From IMG/VR virus record IMGVR_UViG_3300038701_001201, positions 1 through 28,356 of that record: a stretch of 28,356 nucleotides of DNA. One strand, written 5' to 3'. Below are positions 20,321 through 27,625 of the stretch, in pieces. Position numbers and translations under genes: made by a program. The DNA comes from a virus. The stretch's first letter is position 1. Every line of letters begins with the position of its first letter. The notes beneath the pieces were generated by a model. That model saw only the letters and a list, made by a program, of their open reading frames with translations. It was not told the origin of the DNA and ran no database searches.

Positions 20321-21411
20321 TATTTCACAAACCCTTTCAAACTACTCCACTTCACCTTATCATTCTCCTCTATCGCCCGCTGGAATGCGGCGTCCAATGA
20401 GGGGCCAAAGACCGCATTGCGAATAGCTTTATAACTACCGAACCCCATCATGTAGAGTGTGTCAATGTTGTTATCTTGAAAGTTTCTGATGGCGTTTATC
20501 TTTTCGATTTCCTGTTGGACGGCCAGGCCGCGTGCTTCGGCGCGACGACGACGAGCCTGGACAATGCGCCCGATGGTGCCCCCACCATTCAGCAGGAAGT
20601 TTACCTCATCAAGCCCGGTAGAAATCTGCTCTATCTGTGGGTCAATAATGGGGTCAGCCAAACCCAGGGTGTAGGCGCTGCCCATGCTTAGCCCCAGGGT
20701 TGAAATCGCTCCCGACACTTGGGCTAACCCCCACAGCGTACCGGCAACGGTCTGGCCGAGCGCACCCTTAGCACTCAAGAACCGCTTTGGAACCCACTCC
20801 CGAATAAAATACTCCGCCCTGCTTTGGTGCCCGCCAACCCTGTGTCGCTGCTGGATGAACTCGTCATTGAAAGACCCAAAGGTCTCCCCCACCTTGGCTG
20901 CGGCGTACAGTGGTAGCGCCGTTCTGCCAAGAGTCAGCATCAGGTTGCGCCCGCTGCCAAGTGCGCGTACTCGATACTCAACGGCTCTGATTTTACTTGA
21001 GGACAACTCGATACCAGGCACGGTACTGCGCCCGAACCCTTCCTGACTGAAGATGGCCCCAATTAGACCCAACTTCCCACCCTCCTTATTCCCTAGACCG
21101 GACTGCGATAAACCGCGAAGGCGGCTTTTGGAATCAGGGTTTGTGGGGACGCTGGGCTTGAGTGAATCGTTTGTAAACACCCCCTCGGCGGCGGTTGATG
21201 TTTTGTTTGTCGCACCACCACGCTGGCGGGCCTTACGCACGCCACTCCGACGGGTCCCACCGCGCCTCGTCGCAGCTTCGCGGGCAATCTCCGCCTCCAA
21301 CTGTTGGACCCGACGGCGCAGAGACTCGATACTCTCAGACTGCTCGTTGACCGCATCCACGACAACCGAGTCGGCCTGTAGGTTCACGTTTACGTTATCT
21401 TCGGCGGGCAT
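20320..21411 (-). CDS. Short tape-measure protein candidate
   Basis: 363 residues. N-terminal coiled coil (IESLRRRVQQLEAEIAREAA, residues 28-48), a basic Gly/Arg-rich stretch (TRRGGTRRSGVRKARQRGG), a hydrophobic central part (about 155-265: LMLTLGRTALPLYAAAKVGE, LWGLAQVSGAISTLG) and a helical C-terminus. Order (tube and terminator upstream, distal-tail proteins downstream) and the coiled-coil plus hydrophobic layout fit a tape measure, the rod that sets tail length. At this size the tail would be short. No frameshifted chaperone gene is visible before it. This is inference from order and layout. Confidence 0.45.
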   Translation of the reverse strand: MPAEDNVNVNLQADSVVVDAVNEQSESIESLRRRVQQLEAEIAREAATRRGGTRRSGVRKARQRGGATNKTSTAAEGVFTNDSLKPSVPTNPDSKSRLRGLSQSGLGNKEGGKLGLIGAIFSQEGFGRSTVPGIELSSSKIRAVEYRVRALGSGRNLMLTLGRTALPLYAAAKVGETFGSFNDEFIQQRHRVGGHQSRAEYFIREWVPKRFLSAKGALGQTVAGTLWGLAQVSGAISTLGLSMGSAYTLGLADPIIDPQIEQISTGLDEVNFLLNGGGTIGRIVQARRRRAEARGLAVQQEIEKINAIRNFQDNNIDTLYMMGFGSYKAIRNAVFGPSLDAAFQRAIEENDKVKWSSLKGFVK

Positions 21412-21854
21412 TATGCCTTCTCAATGGTATACTGGAACGTGAGCGTTTTATACACAAACATGGTGTGCTCATCCAGAACTTCGACCTGGGCGTCAGTGTC
21501 GGCGACCATGAAGATTTCACTGTCGCTGCGCGTGTGTTCGAGAGCGTCTTGCACCAGGTCGCATTTCTTCAAGACTTGCTCCAAACTGCGAACCCCGAAA
21601 TCGCTGCGAACGATGTTGTCCATAACCGTGACAAGCATCCTGCGAGTCCAGAGCTTGCCGTTCAAGTTATCAAGCTGGCCACCACCATCGGTAACGAACG
21701 CGGCGGGCCAACGGGCGGTCCCCTCCATTAGCATGTCAATATCAATGATGGGGACGAGTAGGACTCGGTTGAAAGCGTCCGAGCCGCCGTCCTGGATGGC
21801 CGCGATATCATCACGCTTAGCGTCGAGGAATGTGTGTACGTCGGTCGTTGCCAC
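21411..21854 (-). CDS. Tail terminator-like protein
   Basis: 147 residues. The sequence has the alpha/beta form of minor-tail/terminator proteins: a first helix (VHTFLDAKRDDIAAIQDGG), strands (RVLLVPIID, LWTRRMLVTVMDNI), then DAQVEVLDEHTMFVYKTLTFQYTIEKA as final strands. These proteins cap the tail tube and join it to the head. It lies between the tail-tube candidate and the tape-measure candidate. Confidence 0.5.
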   Translation of the reverse strand: MATTDVHTFLDAKRDDIAAIQDGGSDAFNRVLLVPIIDIDMLMEGTARWPAAFVTDGGGQLDNLNGKLWTRRMLVTVMDNIVRSDFGVRSLEQVLKKCDLVQDALEHTRSDSEIFMVADTDAQVEVLDEHTMFVYKTLTFQYTIEKA

Positions 21855-22429
21855 TAATCTTCACCTCCCCCGCCACCAAGGTCAGGGAACTCTGCGGAGT
21901 CGCCATACAGCGCCGGAGTCCCGAGGGTCTCGTCATAAAGCGCGACAATGATAATCTGCTTTTCTTCCTGGTGCTTCTTGCTACGGCTCCAGAGTTCTTC
22001 GCCAAGGTCAACAACGGCACAGGCTGGTAGGTATAGCGCCGGGCGGTCGCTGGCTAGGGTGTCATCCCGAATCATCAATGGGAATAACTCGGTGGAGTCG
22101 TAGAAGTGCCCCAACTTGTAGTCACTCAGCCCGAAGTGGTAATTCTGCACGGCACCGGATGCCTGGTGCTTTTGAGACCAGATGCTAAGGGTGTCCGCGT
22201 TGTAGTCGCTAAGAACCATAGCCAGTTCAATATGCTCCCCACTGCTGGAGCCAAAGACGGGCGTTGAGCCCGTGGTCTGTTTCGACCACAGCTCAACATC
22301 GCGGACAATACGGGACTGTGTTGGCTCTGTCGTGACTTTGCCCAAGTTCGTGCCACCAACATAAGCGCCGACTCCGGTCATGTCGAAGACGCTACCGCTG
22401 ATTGACAATGTTCCTTCTGTTAGTGGCAT
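21854..22429 (-). CDS. Tail tube-like protein
   Basis: 191 residues. Beta-rich start (EGTLSISGSVFDMTGVGAYVGG), strands VELWSKQTTGS and IELAMVLSDYNADTL, HYPHFGL-like aromatic turns, a charged KKHQEEKQIIIVALYDE, and a Gly/Glu C-terminal tail. Size, composition and place after the tail-completion gene suggest the major tail-tube subunit. Alternatives include another neck protein. Confidence 0.45.
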   Translation of the reverse strand: MPLTEGTLSISGSVFDMTGVGAYVGGTNLGKVTTEPTQSRIVRDVELWSKQTTGSTPVFGSSSGEHIELAMVLSDYNADTLSIWSQKHQASGAVQNYHFGLSDYKLGHFYDSTELFPLMIRDDTLASDRPALYLPACAVVDLGEELWSRSKKHQEEKQIIIVALYDETLGTPALYGDSAEFPDLGGGGGED

Positions 22430-22432
22430 ACT

Positions 22433-22915
22433 CTACCTAAACGACGCGATAACCGCCCGAATCTGCTGGGCCACCCAACCCACATCCTCGGACGTAATGT
22501 CCAGCGGCGGGCGGGACGGTATCTTCGCACCCGTCATGTGATGGGTCCACCCGTTAGGGTCTTGGTGGATATTTGCATAGGGTGCCGAAGTCTTCACGCC
22601 AATGCGGTAAGTGAATGACGTGGGGCCCTGACGTTGGGTGGCCGCGAAAGAGCGGGTGGTTAGTCCCATCAACCCCGTGCGGACGAGAATGTTGGGCGGG
22701 AACCTGCGCTTCTTCTTGTAAGCAACCGTGCTCGGTGCCAGCGGTGCCCACGCTTCCCCACCGTGATTCTGGTGCCCGCCAACTCGGTACGCTTCGCGGT
22801 GGTCGGTGCCAACCTTCGTGAGAATCCGTGGGAATGTCGTGGAGCGAAGCTCGAAAACAACTCGGTCGAGCATTGCGGGTGCCGACAAGATTTTGCCAGA
22901 CTTCACAATGGCCAC
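22433..22915 (-). CDS. Mu-G-like virion morphogenesis (tail completion) protein
   Basis: 160 residues. The body follows the pattern WAPLAPSTVAYKKKRR, ILVRTGLMGLTTRSF, YRIGVKTSAPYANIHQ and KIPSRPPLDIT (W.PL...T, G.L..S, YA.IHQ.G, IP.RP), which is that of the phage virion morphogenesis family related to Mu gpG and the HK97 gp10 group. These proteins complete the neck-tail junction. It directly follows the connector candidate, with the start next to that gene's stop. Confidence 0.75.
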   Translation of the reverse strand: MAIVKSGKILSAPAMLDRVVFELRSTTFPRILTKVGTDHREAYRVGGHQNHGGEAWAPLAPSTVAYKKKRRFPPNILVRTGLMGLTTRSFAATQRQGPTSFTYRIGVKTSAPYANIHQDPNGWTHHMTGAKIPSRPPLDITSEDVGWVAQQIRAVIASFR

Positions 22916-23323
22916 TTATTCCTCCCAGGTTGAGTGTGGGAAACGAGAGTTGATGTCGTCGGGGTCGGGGGTGTCGAGTACGGGCGCGGAGTTCTTTTGG
23001 CGGCGGGCGCGTGCGGTGTCGCGCATTTCTTGGCGCAGGTCACGCCAAGCCGCCTGACCCTGCTCCGATTGCCTGAGACCAAGCTGAACATTATACTTGA
23101 GGAGTGCCGTGCGGACACCAAAATCCACCGCCTGTAGGTCGTCACCATCAATAGACTCGCCCAAAACCTCTTTGACGTTCGCAGCCGCGAGCGCCGCTAC
23201 GCGGTCGGTGCGAGTGGTGTCCTCTGCCGTATCGTCATCACGCTGATTGCTCATGTCAATCAGGTTTTCAGACGCGACGATAGCCCGAAGGTCGGCGGCA
23301 ATTTGGTCCTCAAGTGTTGCCAT
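22916..23323 (-). CDS. Head-tail connector candidate
   Basis: 135 residues, helical throughout (LEDQIAADLRAIVASENLI, RVAALAAANVKEVLGESI, WRDLRQEMRDTARARRQK), with an acidic middle and a proline-rich end. The size and place between capsid genes and the tail-completion gene resemble the DUF1320 or Mu gp36-type connectors that sit under the portal. Family assignment is tentative. Confidence 0.45.
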   Translation of the reverse strand: MATLEDQIAADLRAIVASENLIDMSNQRDDDTAEDTTRTDRVAALAAANVKEVLGESIDGDDLQAVDFGVRTALLKYNVQLGLRQSEQGQAAWRDLRQEMRDTARARRQKNSAPVLDTPDPDDINSRFPHSTWEE

Positions 23324-23580
23324 TATTCACCCTCCTTGACGGCCTCAAGTGTTACACCCTTCTCGGCCTTATACTCTTCCTCAAGTGCCGCAATGCGCGA
23401 TTGAAGGTCCGCACTCATACTCGCAGCGTTCGCCAGACTGGGCAACTCTTGCTTCATGTGCAGAACCGCGTTACCCACCTCAAACGCCTGGCCGATGCTT
23501 TCAAAGGCCCCGCGCTGAGTGGCCAGGTCCAACGCGGCCACAATCGTATTGAAAGACTTTTGCAACGCTTCCGTATCCAT
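23323..23580 (-). CDS. Small coiled-coil head-region protein
   Basis: 85 residues from the ATG at 23580 (MDTEALQKSFNTIVAALDLA) preceded by AAGGAGTCGAG. It is almost wholly helical with heptad-like stretches and an acidic end. It overlaps the connector candidate by one base (TAATG form). No family recognised; it may be an assembly helper or minor neck protein. Confidence 0.55.
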   Translation of the reverse strand: MDTEALQKSFNTIVAALDLATQRGAFESIGQAFEVGNAVLHMKQELPSLANAASMSADLQSRIAALEEEYKAEKGVTLEAVKEGE

Positions 23581-23599
23581 CCTCGACTCCTTACTGTGT

Positions 23600-24931
23600 T
23601 TATGGGTCCACCCAGTCCACTGCCGTGCTATCATGTGTCGCATAGGCACCGAACACTCGGTTCCAGAATCGCTGTACCTTGCCAGCGTCGGTGCTCGTCA
23701 CCGTGTTCACGAACTCGTCATTATAGCGGAACGGAACCGGTCCGGCAATTATAGCAAATGCCCGCCCACTGTCAAATAATTTCATGGGGGTCAGCACCAC
23801 CTCATCGACCAATACGTCGTCGCCAGCGAGACTGTCAACCTCAAGCTCGACGCGCAGGTTCACGCCAGCGCGGTCGGGGGCGATAAACGCCGCCGTCGCC
23901 GATTGGAGGGAGGTGCTAATGGTAATACTGGCTTCGGCGTGGGTTGACGAATCATCAATAATACGGAGCTTCACCGTGCCAGCGGAGACGCTCGGGTCGC
24001 CGTCGGCTAGCAAGCGAACGGCGTAGGGCGCGTGTGGAACTAGGCCCGTCAGTTCCTGAGTCAGAGTAGCATCGCCCGCGAACCGAAGCGACTGCGACCC
24101 CGCAATAGGGTTGCTTGTCTCCGCCGTAATATCGCCCGGGGTGCCCGTCGAAATGGTCCAGCCCGAAATCTTGGTGCTGGACGACGACGCGCCGAAAGTT
24201 TGTTCAAACCCGCCGTTGAGTAGCAGGTTCTCAGAAGTGGAATTACCGGAAGCCACAGTGATTTCGTCGCCCGTGGTCACGATTGGCGTGGCCGGATTCA
24301 GCGCGTTCGCGCCAGAGCCGTTGAATGGGGTCTGGTACGTTCCACCAGAATCGCCCGTGCCAACCTCCTCCCAAGCATTACCCTCTGCGCTCTCGCCCGT
24401 GACCAGGAACCTCTCATTGCCCGCACTAATGCCAGACTCGGTAGCATCATGAACACACCGCAGGGTCACGGCCTCGATGTGTGCAATGTCGGCGGTCTGG
24501 CCGGATGGGTCAAGGTCGTACACGAGCATCGTGCCCGTGCCCACGTTAGAGCCATCGGGCGTCGCCGTGGTCTTGCCAGAGAAGCCGCGAGTTTCAACGG
24601 CCTCCGAATCAGCAATCAACTTCTCATTGAAGTATTCGAGGTTGGTTTGCTGGTCATTCAGATTTGGGGAGCCAGCGTACCGCCCCAGGGACTTCGACAG
24701 CGGCAACGCTAGGGAGTTGATGGACTGCGCGAGGGAGTTCATCGAGTCGAGGACCGTACGGGCAGCGTCCAGCAGTTCGCTATCTTCGGCCTCATTGTCA
24801 CCAGCCTCAATAGCAGTCAGCAGGGCTTGGCAGTCCGTACTAAAGTCACCAGCGCCGAAAGCGTTGATTGTGTCAAACAAATCAACGGCTGCTTGGACCA
24901 AAGAAATTGTTTGGGATTTATTTTTAGCCAT
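23600..24931 (-). CDS. Large virion protein with a carbohydrate-binding-like domain
   Basis: 443 residues. The N-terminal 90 residues are helical (SLVQAAVDLFDTINAFGAG...). A Gly/Asp/Thr-rich region follows (about 100-230). Residues about 233-390 resemble a CBM4/9-like jelly roll: NLLLNGGFEQ, ISGWTISTGTPGD, GSQSLRFAGDATLTQELTGL, PYAVRLLADGDPS, VDEVVLTPM. The order NGGFE...W...SL..L.Q.L..L.P...Y.V is common to these modules. It is encoded after the capsid terminator and before the neck genes, an unusual place for a sugar-binding module. It could decorate the head or neck and help the virion attach to host or environmental polysaccharides. Host binding is inference. Confidence 0.6.
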   Translation of the reverse strand: MAKNKSQTISLVQAAVDLFDTINAFGAGDFSTDCQALLTAIEAGDNEAEDSELLDAARTVLDSMNSLAQSINSLALPLSKSLGRYAGSPNLNDQQTNLEYFNEKLIADSEAVETRGFSGKTTATPDGSNVGTGTMLVYDLDPSGQTADIAHIEAVTLRCVHDATESGISAGNERFLVTGESAEGNAWEEVGTGDSGGTYQTPFNGSGANALNPATPIVTTGDEITVASGNSTSENLLLNGGFEQTFGASSSSTKISGWTISTGTPGDITAETSNPIAGSQSLRFAGDATLTQELTGLVPHAPYAVRLLADGDPSVSAGTVKLRIIDDSSTHAEASITISTSLQSATAAFIAPDRAGVNLRVELEVDSLAGDDVLVDEVVLTPMKLFDSGRAFAIIAGPVPFRYNDEFVNTVTSTDAGKVQRFWNRVFGAYATHDSTAVDWVDP

Positions 24932-24951
24932 TGACTATACCTTGTGCAAGA

Positions 24952-24977
24952 AAAAGGGCCGGGCCATGCCCGACCCC
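24952..24977 (-). terminator. Rho-independent terminator after the capsid gene
   Basis: On the minus strand a 9-bp stem GGGTCGGGC/GCCCGGCCC with a 3-base loop is followed by TTTTTCTT. It lies between the major capsid gene and the 443-residue virion protein. A partial terminator here would raise capsid output over downstream genes. Confidence 0.8.
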
Positions 24978-25003
24978 TTAGTGGGCGTATCCTGGGTTGG
25001 TGC

Positions 25004-25972
25004 TTACTGGTTGAGGCCAGTCAAGCGATGCCCAGCGGCAGCGTAGACAACCTTGACATCGTACTCATTGCGAGCACGCATCACGTCGCCACGGATGGAT
25101 TCGTCACGGTATTTCTCAAGAGACATGCTCTCGTCAACACCAGCGCCATCGCCAAGGTACTCAAAGATGCGGACAGCGGTGACTTCGCGGAAGTCGCCTG
25201 TCTTCGCGGTCTTGAGCAACACGGCCTCGTCAACGTCCCAGATGTCGGACAAGGAGGCCGCTTGGCCCTCTGCCGCACCGTTTGTCACCATGTCGGCCAC
25301 AAGGATGCGGTCGATGCCGACGGCCTTGGCCATGATGTCGGCGGTGGCGGATAGGGAGCGGATGTTCGGGTCTTGACCCCAATACTTGATGAGGTTCTGG
25401 ATGCCCGTGTTGCGGAGCATTGCACGCCACTTCGGCCAGCTCACGACCATCGTGTCTGGCGCGGTGCCGATTCGACCACGGACGGTTTCAACGGCCCCGT
25501 TGACATCACCGATGATGTCGGCGGAGATAGTGCTCCAGTTGGCGCTCACGCCCGTGGTCGTGCTCACGCCAGCCTTGACAGCGGCAGCGACAGCAGACTC
25601 CAAGCCTTCCAAGACCTTGTGTTGTAGGCGTGCGGCAACAATCTGGTCGTGGTCGAAGTAGTCGGCGTACAGGGCACGCTCGCGGTCGTCGATTGGCTCT
25701 TCCAGACCGAACTCTTCGGTCGCGAATGTCGCCGTCTCGAACTTGAGTTCCGTACGGTTGTACGGAGCACCCGGGGCGCGTTTCAGGTCCGCTTGCTTGA
25801 GGATTTGCTCAATCGGCAGAATCCCGTAGCTACCGCTCGAACGAGCGACACGGACGAAGGGAGAGAGTTGACCGGCAATAAAACCACGGCGTCCGGCAAG
25901 AATCGGGAACTCCTCAAGAGTCGCCGCCAGCTCGGGCATTTGGGTCACACCAGTCGTCGATGGGGTGGGCAT
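25004..25972 (-). CDS. Major capsid protein (HK97 fold)
   Basis: 322 residues with AAGGATAAG before the ATG at 25972. The chain starts with a helical arm, then FVRVARSSGSYGILPIEQIL, a long basic/charged region, RALYADYFDHDQIVAARLQH (spine helix), WPKWRAMLRNTGIQNLIKYWG and MVTNGAAEGQAASLSDIWD, and a C-terminal segment with VKVVYAAAGHRLTGL. This pattern and the place after protease and decoration genes fit the HK97-fold capsid protein. It follows the decoration gene by 13 bases in the same transcript. No other capsid candidate exists in the window. Confidence 0.85.
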   Translation of the reverse strand: MPTPSTTGVTQMPELAATLEEFPILAGRRGFIAGQLSPFVRVARSSGSYGILPIEQILKQADLKRAPGAPYNRTELKFETATFATEEFGLEEPIDDRERALYADYFDHDQIVAARLQHKVLEGLESAVAAAVKAGVSTTTGVSANWSTISADIIGDVNGAVETVRGRIGTAPDTMVVSWPKWRAMLRNTGIQNLIKYWGQDPNIRSLSATADIMAKAVGIDRILVADMVTNGAAEGQAASLSDIWDVDEAVLLKTAKTGDFREVTAVRIFEYLGDGAGVDESMSLEKYRDESIRGDVMRARNEYDVKVVYAAAGHRLTGLNQ

Positions 25973-25985
25973 TTCTTATCCTTTT

Positions 25986-26342
25986 CTAGTTCAACAGAAC
26001 TTCAACGATGTCGCCAGCCGCGCCAGCTTGCAGGGTACGGCCCAGTGCCGTGCCACCAGTCGCGTCGTCACACTTGCCGTCATTCTTGGGGTAGACGACA
26101 GCGTTTACGGCCAGGGCCGCAGCGGACGCTTCGATTTTCACAGTCCCGCCAGCGTTCAACAGGCGGACAGTTACCTTCTCACCAGCCGCAGCCGAGCGAG
26201 TCGTGACACCGATTTGGTCGGTATCGTCATTGTCGGCGTATAAAACATTGCCGGCGGTGCTGTGCAGCTTGACCACGCGGTGCGCGGCTAGAGCCTCGTA
26301 GGCGATGAAGGTCTTGAACATGTTTTGGGTTTCAGAAGCCAC
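25986..26342 (-). CDS. DUF2190-like head decoration protein
   Basis: 118 residues from a GTG at 26342, with AAGGAGTAAAGC upstream. The repeated beta segments (AHRVVKLHSTAGNVLYADN, DQIGVTTRSAAAGEKVTVRL, AGGTVKIEASAAALAVNAVVYP, TALGRTLQAGAAGDIVEVLL) form the pattern of DUF2190 proteins, which trimerise on the capsid surface. It lies between the protease/scaffold gene and the capsid gene, the usual order in Mu-like heads. Confidence 0.82.
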   Translation of the reverse strand: MASETQNMFKTFIAYEALAAHRVVKLHSTAGNVLYADNDDTDQIGVTTRSAAAGEKVTVRLLNAGGTVKIEASAAALAVNAVVYPKNDGKCDDATGGTALGRTLQAGAAGDIVEVLLN

Positions 26343-26345
26343 GCT

Positions 26346-26660
26346 TTACTCCTTTTTCTCGAAAAGTTCAGGGTTGCGCTCACGGACCAACTTGGTCGCT
26401 TGCATATGGTTTACGTTCTCCTCTTCCTTGATCTTGCGGATGTGCATTTTGATTAGCGCGGGGGCGGACAGCTTGCCCCTCTCGCCAGTCGGCATGTCAT
26501 CATCTTTGGCCGAGTGAGAAGCCTTGAGGGTCGCGACGGTTTCCGCCAGGTCCTCTTCGGTCTCGACAGATTCGAGAACCTCTTGTTTGAATGAGACGCC
26601 CGCCTTGAGCAGGTCGTTCTCTGCGCGGAGTCGCGCCACTTCCATGCTTGTATTGCTCAT
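26346..26660 (-). CDS. Possible internally started scaffold protein
   Basis: In frame with the protease gene, ATG at 26660 gives a 104-residue protein (MSNTSMEVARLRAENDLLKA...). GAGG lies about 8 bases upstream. It starts at the end of the acidic linker and covers exactly the helical scaffold part. In lambda and related phages the scaffold (Nu3) starts inside the protease gene in the same way. Expression is inference. Confidence 0.4.
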   Translation of the reverse strand: MSNTSMEVARLRAENDLLKAGVSFKQEVLESVETEEDLAETVATLKASHSAKDDDMPTGERGKLSAPALIKMHIRKIKEEENVNHMQATKLVRERNPELFEKKE

Positions 26661-27497
26661 TTTAGCATCCTCATCTTCTTTCTCTTCTTCTTTCTCTTCT
26701 TCGCCCTCACCTTCAGGGTCGGACTTTGACTTTGCGCCGTCCTGTTTATCAGAACTTGCATCGGGCTTGTTCTGAGACTCATCCTGAGACTCATTCTCAT
26801 CTTTGTCGTCTTTTGCAGTTTGCTTGGGCGGACCCTTCCCTTCGTCTTCGCCGGAACCATCCTCGCCCTCGGGCTTCATCTCTTCGTCCTTAGGTTTTGC
26901 CTGGAGGTTCATTACGGCCTCTTCGAGTACGGCGACCCGGTTGAAAAGTTCCGGCAGTCCCACAACTTCAATCTGCATGCCATCCATGCCCATCTCCTGT
27001 ACGGCGAGCTTCACTGGCTCGGCCCTCACACTGTGCATCGCCGCCAGAGCTTCGGTTAGCTCCGTCGGCTGGAAATCTGCCTTCTCAATGTCAAACTCGC
27101 CCTCTTCGCCCATCGTGGTCGCAACGGACCAGAGGGCGGGGTTGTTCTTGTCGGGGAAGAACTCGGCACTAAGGCCGGGGATTTCCCCTCGCCGGAACTG
27201 GCTCTGGGCGTCCGGGTTTGTGATGAGGATGTCCCCCATCAGCCAGCCGTGTTCGACGCGAAGGCCAACCACCTTGCCAATGACCGGGGCCTCTTTGTCC
27301 CGCTTGTTGTGACCCATCGTGAAACGGGGCATCTTGCCACGCTTCTTGTTCTGCTCAAAGATTGAAACCATGCGCTCCATCATGTCGATGGTCACGCCGT
27401 GAGGCACGTCCGGTCGCACATCATCGTGCATAACGCCCATAATCTGGACGTTGCTGACCAAGAGGCCGTTCTCGGTTTCGGTGACTTTCATGTCCAT
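26346..27497 (-). CDS. Capsid maturation protease fused to scaffold (Mu I-like)
   Basis: 383 residues from the ATG at 27497; a TTG six bases upstream is less likely. The N-terminal 150 residues resemble phage I-like proteases: MPRFTMGHNKRDKEAPVIGKV (H63) and PGLSAEFFPD (S110) provide a probable His-Ser catalytic pair of the herpesvirus-like fold. The middle (about 200-290) is very acidic and Lys/Glu/Asp/Gln-rich, and the end is helical with coiled-coil character, as for a scaffold domain. An internal start at 26660 could make scaffold alone. The protease would cut scaffold and capsid arm during head maturation. Confidence 0.8.
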   Translation of the reverse strand: MDMKVTETENGLLVSNVQIMGVMHDDVRPDVPHGVTIDMMERMVSIFEQNKKRGKMPRFTMGHNKRDKEAPVIGKVVGLRVEHGWLMGDILITNPDAQSQFRRGEIPGLSAEFFPDKNNPALWSVATTMGEEGEFDIEKADFQPTELTEALAAMHSVRAEPVKLAVQEMGMDGMQIEVVGLPELFNRVAVLEEAVMNLQAKPKDEEMKPEGEDGSGEDEGKGPPKQTAKDDKDENESQDESQNKPDASSDKQDGAKSKSDPEGEGEEEKEEEKEDEDAKMSNTSMEVARLRAENDLLKAGVSFKQEVLESVETEEDLAETVATLKASHSAKDDDMPTGERGKLSAPALIKMHIRKIKEEENVNHMQATKLVRERNPELFEKKE

Positions 27498-27518
27498 TTT
27501 CAACTTAGCTCGCGGGAA

Positions 27519-27564
27519 AGGTTGGGGTAGGAATGGGCCGGGAAGCCCGCATCTGCCCCAACCT
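27519..27564. repeat. 9-bp hairpin in the head-operon leader
   Basis: AGGTTGGGG (27519-27527) and CCCCAACCT (27556-27564) are perfect inverted copies. The 28-base loop holds a smaller stem (GGGC/GCCC). On the transcript it lies just after the promoter at 27584-27611 and ends about 20 bases before the protease ATG. No T run follows, so it is not a terminator. Confidence 0.6.
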
Positions 27565-27583
27565 GGGGGCGAGGTGTGTAGCC

Positions 27584-27611
27584 ATTATACAAAAATCGTG
27601 CAAAGTGTCAA
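27584..27611 (-). promoter_or_regulatory. Sigma-70-like promoter of the head operon
   Basis: Read on the minus strand: -35 TTGACA (27611-27606), a 16-base spacer, -10 TATAAT (27589-27584); both hexamers match the consensus exactly. A start near 27577 would give a leader of about 80 bases with the hairpin at 27519-27564. It lies between the portal and protease genes. Confidence 0.85.
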
Positions 27612-27625
27612 GGGGTATTCTCAAA

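Noticed and set aside
21424-21951. 175-residue open frame on the plus strand
   Set aside because: It is antisense to the tail-terminator and tail-tube candidates and has no good start context.
24477-25046. 189-residue open frame on the plus strand
   Set aside because: It crosses a clear minus-strand terminator and two supported minus-strand genes.
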